Positions 1 through 8,405 of a stretch of DNA of 64,000 bases are shown here, piece after piece. Source of the stretch: G963667675 sp964291545. GTDB lineage: Bacteria; Chloroflexota; Dehalococcoidia; Lucifugimonadales; UBA3495. The DNA is taken from assembly GCA_964291545.2 (NCBI GenBank), contig OZ219860.1, positions 186,001 through 250,000 on the forward strand, read 5' to 3'. The position numbers and the translations under genes are program-made. The notes below the pieces were generated by a model that had not been told where the DNA came from, made no database searches, and was given only the letters and a program-made list of their open reading frames with translations. Every line of letters starts with the position of its first letter. The first letter of the stretch is position 1.

Positions 1-76
1 TGGCTGACGGGCATAAGTCCCGAGCAAAGCGAAAGCCAGCACCTCCAGCGGAGAGCCGCCGGAGGTGTTTTTCTTG
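1..76 (+). promoter_or_regulatory. Possible 3' end of a cobalamin riboswitch with an SD-sequestering hairpin
   Basis: CACCTCC (40-46) pairs perfectly with GGAGGTG (61-67). The stem continues as GCGG/CCGC (48-51/56-59) with an AGAG loop. GGAGGTG is the ribosome binding site of the btuC-like gene, so the stem would hide it. Upstream, nested pairs (2-5 with 34-37, 8-11 with 19-22) and the bases AAGCCAG resemble the 3' B12-box region of cobalamin riboswitches. The genes downstream are corrinoid uptake and assembly genes, the usual regulon of that riboswitch. Most of the aptamer would lie before base 1, so its class is inferred. A T-rich run follows the stem, so it could also act as a terminator. 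Confidence 0.5.
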
Positions 77-1150
77 AAGGCAGTTGGACTTGCCACCCTG
101 CGCGGGTACCGCCAGGCGGGAGTTGCCCCCCGACTGGCCATCGGCCTGTCCGTCTTCGTCCCGCTCATCCTGGCTGCGGCTTTGGTTTCGTTAAGCCTGG
201 GGCCGGTCGAAATCCCAGCCGGCCGCGTCGCCTCCATTATTCTGGCCCACGCCAGTCTCGATTTTTCGGGATTCGCCCGCACCGAACAGCTGGTCGTCGA
301 GCAGATAAGGCTTCCCAGGATCCTGGTGGGGGCTATTGTAGGCGCCGCCCTGGCGGTGGCCGGGGCGACGATGCAGGGACTGTTCCGCAACCCCATGGCC
401 GACCCTGGGATTATTGGAGTATCAGCAGGCGGCGCCGTGGGGGCAGTTGTAGCTATTGCCACAGGGCTGACGGGCCTCTTCTTTCTTGCACTGCCCGCGT
501 TCGCGTTCCTAGGCGCCATGGCGGCCTCTTTCCTGGTCTATGGCATCGCCGCGGTTGGCGGGCGCTTCTCCATGGCCACCCTTTTGCTCGCAGGCGTCGC
601 CGTCAACGCGTTCCTGGGAGCCATCGTCTCCGCAATAATCATCCTTCTCCCCGATAACGAAGCCCTGCGGGAGATTCTATTCTGGCTTGCAGGTGGATTG
701 GACTCCCGGTCCTGGGAACACGTCCGGATCGCCTCGCCCCTGATAGTGGGCGGCATCGCCGTAATTCTACTGATGACGCGCGACCTCAACCTGCTGATGC
801 TGGGCGACGACGAGGCCCGGTCAATGGGGGTCCGCGTGGGTTTCACGCGGCCCGTCCTCCTGGCGGCGGCGGCGTTGATCACCGGCTCAGCCGTGGCGGT
901 GAGCGGAACAATCGCCTTCGTAGGCTTGGTGACGCCCCACATGCTCCGCTTGGTTCTAGGGCCGGACCACCGTGTGCTGGTTCCCATGAGCGCAGCGGGA
1001 GGAGCGGTATTCGTCATCGTGGCCGACACGGTGGCCAGGACCATCATTCAGCCCGCCGAGTTCCGCGTCGGCATTCTTACTGCATTCGTCGGCGCGCCCT
1101 TCTTCATCCTGTTGCTGATCAAAAACAAGCGTCAGGTCTACTCCCTGTGA
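74..1150 (+). CDS. btuC: Cobalamin/iron-siderophore type ABC transporter permease (BtuC/FecCD family)
   Basis: Inner-membrane permease of the FecCD family, about 358 residues with about ten hydrophobic segments. The family hallmark region 'RLPRILVGAIVGAALAVAG' is followed by 'NPMADPGIIGVSAGG', and 'GTIAFVGLVTPHMLR' near the C-terminus is the loop that contacts the ATPase. I chose TTG at 74 because GGAGGTG (61-67) sits at good spacing; GTG at 65 lies inside that binding site. The gene leads a run with a binding protein, an ATPase and cobO-cobT-cobS-cobU, so a corrinoid substrate is more likely than a siderophore. The substrate assignment rests on context. Confidence 0.9.
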   Translation: MKAVGLATLRGYRQAGVAPRLAIGLSVFVPLILAAALVSLSLGPVEIPAGRVASIILAHASLDFSGFARTEQLVVEQIRLPRILVGAIVGAALAVAGATMQGLFRNPMADPGIIGVSAGGAVGAVVAIATGLTGLFFLALPAFAFLGAMAASFLVYGIAAVGGRFSMATLLLAGVAVNAFLGAIVSAIIILLPDNEALREILFWLAGGLDSRSWEHVRIASPLIVGGIAVILLMTRDLNLLMLGDDEARSMGVRVGFTRPVLLAAAALITGSAVAVSGTIAFVGLVTPHMLRLVLGPDHRVLVPMSAAGGAVFVIVADTVARTIIQPAEFRVGILTAFVGAPFFILLLIKNKRQVYSL

Positions 1151-1175
1151 TGTGCAACAACCGAAAGGAGTTAAC

Positions 1176-2408
1176 ATGGTAATGCGACAGATTCCCGTTT
1201 TGGTCGTCCCCATAGTCATTCTTCTTGCGCTGGTATTGGCGGCGTGTTCGGCGGCGACCCCAACGCCGACCGAAGCGCCAACCGCGGCAGCGACTGCAGC
1301 GCCAACGGCTGCGGCTACGCCGGAGCCGACCGAGGCGCCTACCGAACCGCCGACGCCAGCACCTACCACGGCGATGACCGAAGTTCCTACAGACCCTCCT
1401 GACCCCACACCCTCACCAGAGCCCACCCCAACCCCTGGGCCGACTGCTACACCTCAGCCGACGCCGACCGCCGTACCTGTGTCGCAATTGCTCGAGGGGG
1501 TCCGGGGAATCGTGGATCCCTCGAACCTGGGCTGGCCGCGCGAGGTGGAGGGGCTGAATGGTCTCGTGACCATCCCGTCAAAGCCGCTGCGGATTATCAC
1601 CGCTTCCGTCGGACATGATGAGATGGCCCTGGCCCTTGTGCCCCTAGACCGCCTGGTGGGGGTTGGGAGGGCGACCAAGAACTCCACCTACTCCAACGTT
1701 GCATCCCTGGTCCAGGATATAGCCGAGATTTCCCGGGACCCTGAAGTGATCGTCGCCCAGAGCCCGGACGTTGTCGTCACCAGCCCATTCTTTTCTGCGG
1801 AAGCCGTCGACGCGTTGTCCAGGATCGGAATCCCGGTCGTCCAGACCGAGTTGAAGCACGACCCTGAGGCACGGATTAACAGCATTCTGCTAATGGGCTA
1901 TATTTTCGGTGAAGAAGAACGGGCCCTGGAATTCGCCACTGAGGTATCAGAGCGTCACAACGCTCTGGTTACCGTGACCGGCGCCGCCAGCCCTCAGCCT
2001 CGAGTTCTGGCCCTCACCCAATACTCCGACAAACTGTGGGTCGCCGGAGGCAACTCCACTGAGGGCGGCGTCATTACCGCTGCCGGGGGCATCAACGCAG
2101 CTGAAGAAGCCGGCATCGATGGAAATCAGACCACCAGCCTCGAAGGCGTTATCGCCATGAATCCGGAGATAATCATCATTGCCCAGCCCATCGAATTTGG
2201 CGCTGAGGAGTTCCGGCAGAGTCTGTTGGACAATGAGGCTCTCGCCGAGTTGCCAGCCATCAAGAACGACCAAGTCCACATCGTGGAGAGCAAGCACTTC
2301 ACCACTCTTTCCTACTGGAATATCCGCGGCGCTGAAGACCTGGCCAGATTGCTGTGGCCGGACCAGTTCCCCGAGCCTTCCACCACCCAATTCAGCCTGG
2401 CAGAGTAA
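1176..2408 (+). CDS. btuF: Corrinoid ABC transporter substrate-binding lipoprotein (BtuF/FecB-like)
   Basis: Extracytoplasmic binding protein of about 410 residues. A signal peptide ends in a lipobox (LAAC, Cys24), so it should be lipid-anchored. About 85 residues of Thr/Pro/Glu/Ala-rich linker follow, then a class III periplasmic-binding fold ('LRIITASVGHDEMALAL', 'EVIVAQSPDVVVTSPFF', 'MNPEIIIIAQP'). The GTG at 1152 is in frame, but ATG at 1176 has AAAGGAG just upstream and gives a clean signal peptide. It lies 25 bases behind the permease and 6 bases before the ATPase gene. Cobalamin or cobinamide is inferred from the neighbours; a metal-chelate ligand cannot be excluded from sequence alone. 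Confidence 0.88.
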   Translation: MVMRQIPVLVVPIVILLALVLAACSAATPTPTEAPTAAATAAPTAAATPEPTEAPTEPPTPAPTTAMTEVPTDPPDPTPSPEPTPTPGPTATPQPTPTAVPVSQLLEGVRGIVDPSNLGWPREVEGLNGLVTIPSKPLRIITASVGHDEMALALVPLDRLVGVGRATKNSTYSNVASLVQDIAEISRDPEVIVAQSPDVVVTSPFFSAEAVDALSRIGIPVVQTELKHDPEARINSILLMGYIFGEEERALEFATEVSERHNALVTVTGAASPQPRVLALTQYSDKLWVAGGNSTEGGVITAAGGINAAEEAGIDGNQTTSLEGVIAMNPEIIIIAQPIEFGAEEFRQSLLDNEALAELPAIKNDQVHIVESKHFTTLSYWNIRGAEDLARLLWPDQFPEPSTTQFSLAE

Positions 2409-2414
2409 CGAAAT

Positions 2415-3296
2415 ATGAGCGACGCCAGACCGCAGACGATAAACGCCCAGAACGTTACCTTCGAAATCGAAGGGTCCACGCTGCTGCACGGCGTGGACCT
2501 CTGCGCCGACCGAGGGCAGATGGTTGGCCTGATAGGTCCCAACGGAGCCGGGAAATCCACGCTCCTCAGAAGCTTATCAGGCATCCTGAAATACCATGGG
2601 GGGGCCATCGCTCTCGACGGAGAGGACTTAAATGCTCTGTCGTCAAAAGACCTCGCCGCCGGCGTGGCGCTCGTTCCTCAGATTGCGCCGTACACCCACG
2701 GGTTTACGTCCATTGAACTCGTGCTCATGGGCAGGTACCCGCACCTGGGGCGATTTCAAATCGAGGGTAAAGAGGACGACCGCATCGCCCGCGACGCAAT
2801 GCAGTTGACCGAAATTGACCGTTTCGCCGACAGGACCCTCGATACCCTGTCAGGCGGGGAGCGTCAGAGAGTGTTCGTGGCCCGCGCCCTGGCGCAGCAG
2901 CCCCGGCTGCTCCTGCTGGACGAACCTACGTCCAACTTGGACGTGCTTCATCAACTCAAGGTGCTGGACCTCGTCCGGCAGTTGGTCGACGAAGGGTTGA
3001 CCGCCGTCGCCGCCATCCACGACCTTAACATGGCGGCCCGCTATTGCGATAGGCTGGTCTTGCTGAGTGCAGGACGGGTGCTGGCCAAGGGGTCGCCTCA
3101 AGAAGTCCTGACTCCCCCGATTATCGAGTCTGCCTTCGGCGTCAAAACCGCGGTCTATAAGGACCCGGTAACAGGATCTCTGGCCATTAGCCTCATCGGA
3201 CCGGCTGACGAACACTCTACGGAGGTAAACGGGTCGAGGTCCAATGGACCATCAGAAATGCTGACTGTAGCGGATAAAGACGGGTCATCCGCCTGA
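2415..3296 (+). CDS. btuD: Corrinoid ABC transporter ATP-binding protein (BtuD/FecE-like)
   Basis: Cytoplasmic ATPase of 293 residues that would power the preceding permease. Visible motifs are Walker A GPNGAGKST (about residue 42), the signature LSGGERQR, Walker B LLLLDEPTS, and the switch His in AIHDLN. A C-terminal tail of about 40 residues beyond the usual nucleotide-binding domain is polar and not recognised. It follows the binding-protein gene by 6 bases and precedes cobO by 16 bases, so it is probably co-transcribed. Only a weak binding site is seen before its ATG, suggesting translational coupling. Confidence 0.9.
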   Translation: MSDARPQTINAQNVTFEIEGSTLLHGVDLCADRGQMVGLIGPNGAGKSTLLRSLSGILKYHGGAIALDGEDLNALSSKDLAAGVALVPQIAPYTHGFTSIELVLMGRYPHLGRFQIEGKEDDRIARDAMQLTEIDRFADRTLDTLSGGERQRVFVARALAQQPRLLLLDEPTSNLDVLHQLKVLDLVRQLVDEGLTAVAAIHDLNMAARYCDRLVLLSAGRVLAKGSPQEVLTPPIIESAFGVKTAVYKDPVTGSLAISLIGPADEHSTEVNGSRSNGPSEMLTVADKDGSSA

Positions 3297-3312
3297 CTTG
3301 GAGGAGCGCCGC

Positions 3313-3888
3313 ATGAGCAAACAGGAGAGTGAGGGTCAACCCATTGCGCCAGTCAGGCGTCGTCGCGTCCGTCAGGGACTTGTCATCGTGAACACCGGCG
3401 AGGGCAAGGGCAAGACAACCGCGGCGCTAGGGGTTATCTTTCGAGCGTGGGGCCGGGACTTCCGCATACGGATGTTCCAGTTCATCAAGCACACAGGCGC
3501 CCGATTCGGAGAGCACCGGGCAGCCCAACGGCTGGATATACCCATCGAGGCCCTGGGCGACGGCTTTACCTGGCTTTCCAAGGACATGGACAGGACCGCG
3601 GCGCTTGCTGCCGAGCAGTGGGACCGCTGCAAAGAGGCCATCTTGACCGGCGATGAGGACATCATCATCCTCGACGAGTTCACCTACGCCATGCACTACG
3701 GCTGGGTGCCAGTTGACGATGTTGTCGACGTCCTGAAGCGGCGGAGAGATACCATGCACGTAATCATCACGGGCCGATATGCCCCTCAAGAGCTTGTGGA
3801 CTGCGCCGACCTGGTCACCGAAATGAAGATGATTAAGCATCCTTACCGGGAAAAGGGCATCAGGGCCCAGCAGGGCATAGAGTTCTAG
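3313..3888 (+). CDS. cobO: Cob(I)yrinic acid a,c-diamide / cob(I)alamin adenosyltransferase (CobA/CobO/BtuR type)
   Basis: Transfers the 5'-deoxyadenosyl group of ATP to cob(I) corrinoids. The protein (191 residues) has the family P-loop GEGKGKTT near residue 30, then 'WGRDFRIRMFQFIK', 'IIILDEFTYAMHYGW' and 'ITGRYAPQELVDCADLVTEM', all typical of the CobA/BtuR type rather than the PduO type. ATG at 3313 was chosen because GGAGGAG (3300-3306) is six bases upstream; the in-frame TTG at 3298 overlaps that site. An Arg-rich N-terminal stretch precedes the domain. Its place right after the transporter genes supports salvage of imported corrinoids. Confidence 0.93.
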   Translation: MSKQESEGQPIAPVRRRRVRQGLVIVNTGEGKGKTTAALGVIFRAWGRDFRIRMFQFIKHTGARFGEHRAAQRLDIPIEALGDGFTWLSKDMDRTAALAAEQWDRCKEAILTGDEDIIILDEFTYAMHYGWVPVDDVVDVLKRRRDTMHVIITGRYAPQELVDCADLVTEMKMIKHPYREKGIRAQQGIEF

Positions 3889-3890
3889 CG

Positions 3891-4970
3891 ATGACCCTCG
3901 ACGACGTGGTCGCCCGCATCGCGCCGGCAGACGCCCAGGCGATGCGGCAGGCCGAACTCAGGCAGGGCCGACTGACCAAGCCGCCCGGCAGCTTAGGCCG
4001 GTTGGAAGACCTGTCCGTACAGCTCGCCGGGATATTCCGCACCGAACGCCCCCGGCCAGGCGGCAAGGCCATAATCGTCGCGGCTGCCGACCACGGCGTC
4101 GTCGCCCAGGGTGTCACCGGATATCCGCAAGAGGTCACCGCCCAGATGGTGCAGAATTTCCTGGCCGGCGGCGCTGCGGTCAACGTCATGGCGCGCCGGG
4201 CGGGCATCGACCTCGTCATAGTCGACGCCGGCGTGACCACACCGTTGCCCGAACACCCAGACCTGAGAGTAGTCGGCGTTGGCCGGGGAACCGCCGACAT
4301 AACCCAGGGGCCGGCCATGACCCGCAGCCAAGCCGAGGCTTGCGTGAACGCAGGTATCGGCTTGGCGCTGGGGGCTGCGGAACGCGGGGCAGACATACTG
4401 GGCCTCGGTGACATGGGCATCGGCAACACTACTGCGTCCAGCGCCATAACGTCGGTCTTGACTGGGAAACCGCCGACGGACACCACCGGCCGGGGAACGG
4501 GACGGACCGACGAGGAGTTGAATCATAAGATAGCCGTAGTCCAGCGCGCATTCGAAGTGAACCGCCCCGACCCCGGTGACGGCCTGGATGTCCTGGCCAA
4601 GGTTGGCGGATTCGAGATTGGCGTGCTGGCCGGCATGGTGCTTGGCGGCGCCGTGGCCCGCAAGGGCGTGATCCTGGACGGCTTTATTTCGGGCGCGGCA
4701 GGGCTCATCGCATGCACCCTCTGCCCCAACGCCAGAGACTACGCCTTCGCTTCTCACCTGTCGGCTGAGCAGGGGCACAGAATAGTCCTCTCTCACCTCG
4801 ATTTGAAGCCGCTCCTAGACCTGGGCATGAGGTTGGGAGAGGGCACCGGCGCGGCGCTGGCCATGCCTATCGTAGAGGCAGCCGCGGCCTGCCTGGCCGA
4901 TATGGCGACCTTCGCCGAGGCAGGGGTCTCCGATAGGGAATCCGAGGAGGATGCGGACGGCCAGAGTTGA
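3891..4970 (+). CDS. cobT: Nicotinate-nucleotide--dimethylbenzimidazole phosphoribosyltransferase
   Basis: Activates the lower-ligand base by swapping it onto the ribose phosphate of nicotinate mononucleotide, giving alpha-ribazole phosphate for the nucleotide loop. The 359-residue length is normal. Family motifs seen are TKPPGSLGRLE, AADHGVVAQGV, LGDMGIGNTT and LGEGTGAALA; the Glu of the last motif is residue 317, which corresponds to the known catalytic Glu317 of Salmonella CobT. The start lies 2 bases after cobO and the stop overlaps the cobS start by 4 bases. No base-synthesis gene is visible in the window, so the lower ligand may be scavenged. Confidence 0.95.
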   Translation: MTLDDVVARIAPADAQAMRQAELRQGRLTKPPGSLGRLEDLSVQLAGIFRTERPRPGGKAIIVAAADHGVVAQGVTGYPQEVTAQMVQNFLAGGAAVNVMARRAGIDLVIVDAGVTTPLPEHPDLRVVGVGRGTADITQGPAMTRSQAEACVNAGIGLALGAAERGADILGLGDMGIGNTTASSAITSVLTGKPPTDTTGRGTGRTDEELNHKIAVVQRAFEVNRPDPGDGLDVLAKVGGFEIGVLAGMVLGGAVARKGVILDGFISGAAGLIACTLCPNARDYAFASHLSAEQGHRIVLSHLDLKPLLDLGMRLGEGTGAALAMPIVEAAAACLADMATFAEAGVSDRESEEDADGQS

Positions 4971-5728
4971 ATAGCCTGCGGCTGGCCATATCCTTTTTGA
5001 CTGTTTTCCCAGTCGCACCGCGCGACATGGACCGCATGGGCGCTGCCCGAGCCTACTTCCCCCTGGTCGGCCTCGCCTTGGGCGGCATACTGGCAGGCCT
5101 CGATTTGGCCGCAAGACAGGCCCTGCCGGCGCCTGTAGTAGGGGCCCTGCTGGTGGTAGCGTTGCTGGTGCTCACCCGGGCCATCCACACCGAGGGGTTC
5201 CTGGACTGCTGCGACGGGCTGTTCGGAGGTTACTCCCCGGCCAGGCGGCTGGAAATTCTCCGGGATACTCACGTGGGCGCCTTCGCCGTGGCCGGCGGCG
5301 TCGGCCTGCTGTTGTTAAAGTGGTCTCTTTTGACTGAAATATCAGGAGAAGTCCGGGTTGGTCTGCTAACCATCTTCCCGTGCCTATCGCGGTTTGGAAT
5401 GCTTTCGACCATGGCCGCATTCCCATACGCCAGGGAACAGGGGATGGGCACGGCGTTTCGGGCTGACACCGGACGTTGGCACATTGTCCTGGGCCTTGTC
5501 ACCGCAGTCGCGGCCGGAGGCCTATTGTTGGGGACCACAGGGATATTCGTGCTGGGCGCAGCTATCGCGGTGTCTTTGGGGCTGGGCTGGTGGATTTCGC
5601 GGATGCTCGGCGGCATGACGGGCGACGCGTACGGCGCCGTGAACGAGGTGGCGGAAGTATCTGCGCTCCTCGCGGGCCTCGTCTTGGTCCAGACGCTCCC
5701 TGAAACGTACTGGTCGCTGCCGTGGTAA
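4967..5728 (+). CDS. cobS: Adenosylcobinamide-GDP ribazoletransferase (cobalamin synthase)
   Basis: Integral membrane enzyme that joins adenosylcobinamide-GDP with alpha-ribazole (or its phosphate) in the last assembly steps. The protein has 253 residues, several hydrophobic segments and the acidic family motif 'HTEGFLDCCDGLFGG', with 'DTHVGAFAVAGG' soon after. The start TTG at 4967 overlaps the cobT stop by 4 bases (TTGA), indicating translational coupling. The next gene, cobU, follows after about 95 bases. Confidence 0.93.
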   Translation: MNSLRLAISFLTVFPVAPRDMDRMGAARAYFPLVGLALGGILAGLDLAARQALPAPVVGALLVVALLVLTRAIHTEGFLDCCDGLFGGYSPARRLEILRDTHVGAFAVAGGVGLLLLKWSLLTEISGEVRVGLLTIFPCLSRFGMLSTMAAFPYAREQGMGTAFRADTGRWHIVLGLVTAVAAGGLLLGTTGIFVLGAAIAVSLGLGWWISRMLGGMTGDAYGAVNEVAEVSALLAGLVLVQTLPETYWSLPW

Positions 5729-5822
5729 ACCGCTACGATAAATGCGGACGTTTCAACGGGAGCTGCCAGGAGGCCTTTGCGTCACACCGCGCTCCTGACT
5801 CCAACGGTTTAAGGAACAGAAA

Positions 5823-6386
5823 ATGAGTAAGCGGCTGACGTTGTTGCTGGGAGGCGTTCGAGCGGGCAAGAGCATCTACAGTCTAAAGCTCGCCGCGCGC
5901 GGCCAGCGTGTCCTGTTCGTCGCCACGGCAGAGGCCGGAGACCAAGACATGAAGTCCCGCATTGAGGCCCACCGAAAGGCTCGCCCGCCGCATTGGGACA
6001 CCCTCGAAGAGCCGACCGACCTTGTCGCAGCTTTGACACCGTTGTTACACAGCTACGATACCGTCCTGCTCGACTGCCTGACCCTGTGGGTCAGCAACCT
6101 GCTGCTGCGGGAATCAGACCTCGCGTCGGCCCAGGGCAAAGTCCTGCCGGAAGCCCAAAAACTGTTGGACCTGTACCACCGCGGCGCCTGCTCTTGGGTT
6201 GTCGTCAGCAATGAGGTGGGGCTCGGAGTCGTGCCTCCCACCGAACTTGGCCGCGTCTACGCTGACGAACTCGGACGGGTGAACCAAGCTGTGGCCGCCG
6301 AGGCGGACGAGGTGTACTTCATGGCCGCAGGTCTGCCGCTTCCGCTAAAGGTCTCCAAGCCGACGGGCCACAGCGATCTCATTTAA
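5823..6386 (+). CDS. cobU: Adenosylcobinamide kinase / adenosylcobinamide-phosphate guanylyltransferase
   Basis: Bifunctional cytoplasmic enzyme that phosphorylates adenosylcobinamide and then attaches GMP, making the CobS substrate. The 187-residue protein carries the P-loop GGVRAGKS at residues 10-17, the 'DCLTLWVSNLL' region and 'VSNEVGLGVVPPTELGR', all family hallmarks. AAGGAA lies before the ATG at good distance. It ends the plus-strand run, and its last 8 bases overlap the 3' end of the minus-strand pduX-like gene, so the two arms of the corrinoid locus converge without a spacer or recognisable terminator. Confidence 0.95.
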   Translation: MSKRLTLLLGGVRAGKSIYSLKLAARGQRVLFVATAEAGDQDMKSRIEAHRKARPPHWDTLEEPTDLVAALTPLLHSYDTVLLDCLTLWVSNLLLRESDLASAQGKVLPEAQKLLDLYHRGACSWVVVSNEVGLGVVPPTELGRVYADELGRVNQAVAAEADEVYFMAAGLPLPLKVSKPTGHSDLI

Positions 6387-7323
6387 CCCCACCACGGTCT
6401 GGGCTCTCAGGGCAACCCTGAATAACGCCTCCGCCGATCAGCTTCCGGTTGTGTACCGCCGTCAGGCCCGAGAGCCGCCTCCACGCCTCGTCCGCGGCCC
6501 AAGTTATACGCTCGGCGTCCGCACTGAACAGCAACCCCACGACGGTGCCGCTATGGGCAGCGTTCACCCCCAACGTTCCCGCGGCCTGGCCCAGGGCCAG
6601 CGTTGCCGGCAGTTGCAGCTTCGGCAGGACCGTTTGATGTGACAAAGCGCTCTGCGTCGCACCGCGGCCTATTAGTTCGCCGTCGCCGCCGTCCAGCCCC
6701 TCGGTGATGAGCTGCAGCGCCTCCCGGAAAGTCGCCTCTTGCCTTTGAAGCTCCGCATCCCTGTTCACGGCGTTGAACGCCTCTGTATCCACCACTCCTG
6801 CGAACTCCAGCACCAAGACCCGCATATCCGGCGGATCTCCCAAGGAGCGAGCTATTTGTCCCCCCTTGTGGTCGAACAGCGCGATCCCCGGCAGCATCAC
6901 CCCGTCGCTGGGTTCGACGGCCAACGCCAACTCCGCTTGCTGCTGGATTGGAAGCTTCTGGCCCATCGCCGCAGCCGTTGCCCCAATGGCTGCTGAGACG
7001 TCGGCGGAACTGCTTGCCATGCCCTTGCTGCGGGGAACAAGGCTTTGGACTCTTAATTCAGCATCTACGTCTTTGCGGCCCAATAAGCCAAGCGTAAGTT
7101 CTACAGCGCGGCTGGCTTTCGGCGATTCTGCCGGCCCTTGCACCAGGCCTGTGCCCTCCCGCAAATCCACCGTGGCTGTCGAAAAGAGATCGATGGGACA
7201 GGTCACCATCACCGGCGTCCCGTCCAGCAATCCCTGGGCAAGCTCGCCGCAAGTGCCTGGGGCCGAGGCCTCACCGCGGGCCTCGACACGTCCCCTGAGG
7301 CTGTCGTCTTGGTGACTGTTCAC
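6379..7323 (-). CDS. pduX: GHMP kinase, probable L-threonine kinase (PduX-like)
   Basis: Probable ATP-dependent kinase making L-threonine phosphate, the precursor of the aminopropanol arm of cobalamin. The N-terminal 'APGTCGELAQG' is the PduX-type opening, and 'PRSKGMASSSADVSAA' is the glycine/serine-rich GHMP phosphate loop. I chose GTG at 7323 (314 residues): AGGAA lies upstream and it falls just after the cobD stop. An upstream ATG at 7356 would add 11 residues and overlap cobD. The position next to cobD and cbiB supports threonine over other GHMP substrates. Confidence 0.85.
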   Translation of the reverse strand: MNSHQDDSLRGRVEARGEASAPGTCGELAQGLLDGTPVMVTCPIDLFSTATVDLREGTGLVQGPAESPKASRAVELTLGLLGRKDVDAELRVQSLVPRSKGMASSSADVSAAIGATAAAMGQKLPIQQQAELALAVEPSDGVMLPGIALFDHKGGQIARSLGDPPDMRVLVLEFAGVVDTEAFNAVNRDAELQRQEATFREALQLITEGLDGGDGELIGRGATQSALSHQTVLPKLQLPATLALGQAAGTLGVNAAHSGTVVGLLFSADAERITWAADEAWRRLSGLTAVHNRKLIGGGVIQGCPESPDRGGVK

Positions 7324-7339
7324 TAAATGGTTCCTGCCG

Positions 7340-8401
7340 CTACCCCAGCACCGCACGCAACGCTTCTATGAGCCGGGTGCACTCCTCGGGCCGTCGAACG
7401 GCGATGCGGACATACTCCGGCAGGCCGAAGGACGTGCAGTCCCGTACTGCGATGCCTCGGCGCAGGAGGGCGAGCCGCACTTTGGTGCCATCGCCTACCC
7501 GTGCCAGGAGGAAGTTGGCGGCAGACTTTGTCGTCGAGATGCCCAATGTCTCCAGCGCTCCATAAAGATACTCCTTCCCCTCAGCAATGACCCTTCTACC
7601 CTCAGCCACATGTTCCGCATCGCCAAAGGCGGCAATGCCCGCTGCTTGGGCTACGGCATTAACGCTCCAGGCCGGTTGAAGCCGCCGCACGGTGGAGACG
7701 ATATCGGGTTCAGCCGCCATGAATCCCAGTCTAACCCCAGCGAGAGCGTGGTCTTTCGTCATAGAGCGCAGGATGGCGATGTTGCCGTTGCGGAGTAGCG
7801 GAATGGAGTCCCATTGCCCATCGGCCAGGGGGGCATAAGCGTCATCCAACACAAACAGGCCGTTCTCCCCAACGGCTTCGTGGATTCTCTCCACATAGCC
7901 GCGGTCCAGGTACACCCCCGTGGGGTTGTTGGGGTTGCAGAGGAAGACCATGCTGGGGCGCGCCTCCAGGATTTCCTCCACGGCCGCATCCACCAACCAC
8001 CGAAAGCCCTCGGCCTGTCTGGCCTTGAATAAGCACACATTGGTGCCTGCTAATGTTGCCGCGGCCTGATACTCTCCGAAGGTTGGAGCGAATATCAGGC
8101 AATTTCCCTGCGGTCCAAGAAAGGCGCGGGTGAGCAGGTGGATGATTTCCGTGGAGCCGTTGCCGATCAACAGGTTATCGACTCCCATACCCAGCCGTTC
8201 AGCCAATTTCTCCCGCAAGGCCAGGCAGTGCCGGTCTGGGTAGGCGGACAGGTCCGTCGCCGCCGCGGCCTGCTTGACGCGGCGGGACGGGCCCAATGGA
8301 TTGACGTTTGCGCTGAAGTCCAACACATGCTCGGGAAGAAGGCCCAGGGAGCGCAGTTCCGCGGTGTCCAATCCGCCGTGGACAGTCGCCAATCCATCCA
8401 T
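7340..8401 (-). CDS. cobD: Threonine-phosphate decarboxylase, PLP-dependent (CobD)
   Basis: Converts L-threonine O-3-phosphate to (R)-1-amino-2-propanol phosphate for the CbiB reaction. The 353-residue protein belongs to the class I/II aminotransferase fold close to histidinol-phosphate aminotransferase. 'LDFSANVNPLGPS' near the N-terminus is typical for CobD. 'LCNPNNPTG' and 'SMTKDHALAGVRLGF' hold the cofactor-binding Asn/Pro and the Schiff-base Lys. Flanking pduX and cbiB genes make CobD the best reading over HisC. It sits 4 bases downstream of cbiB. Confidence 0.92.
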   Translation of the reverse strand: MDGLATVHGGLDTAELRSLGLLPEHVLDFSANVNPLGPSRRVKQAAAATDLSAYPDRHCLALREKLAERLGMGVDNLLIGNGSTEIIHLLTRAFLGPQGNCLIFAPTFGEYQAAATLAGTNVCLFKARQAEGFRWLVDAAVEEILEARPSMVFLCNPNNPTGVYLDRGYVERIHEAVGENGLFVLDDAYAPLADGQWDSIPLLRNGNIAILRSMTKDHALAGVRLGFMAAEPDIVSTVRRLQPAWSVNAVAQAAGIAAFGDAEHVAEGRRVIAEGKEYLYGALETLGISTTKSAANFLLARVGDGTKVRLALLRRGIAVRDCTSFGLPEYVRIAVRRPEECTRLIEALRAVLG

Positions 8402-8405
8402 CTCC

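Noticed and set aside
956..1426. Long minus-strand frame rich in Gly/Val repeats
   Set aside because: It is the complement of the Pro/Thr-rich linker of the binding lipoprotein; no start signal and only low-complexity composition. The same holds at 43162-43569 and 45647-46057.
3993..4796. Second gene on the minus strand opposite cobT
   Set aside because: The cobT frame has full family motifs; the opposite frame has none and is a GC-driven shadow.
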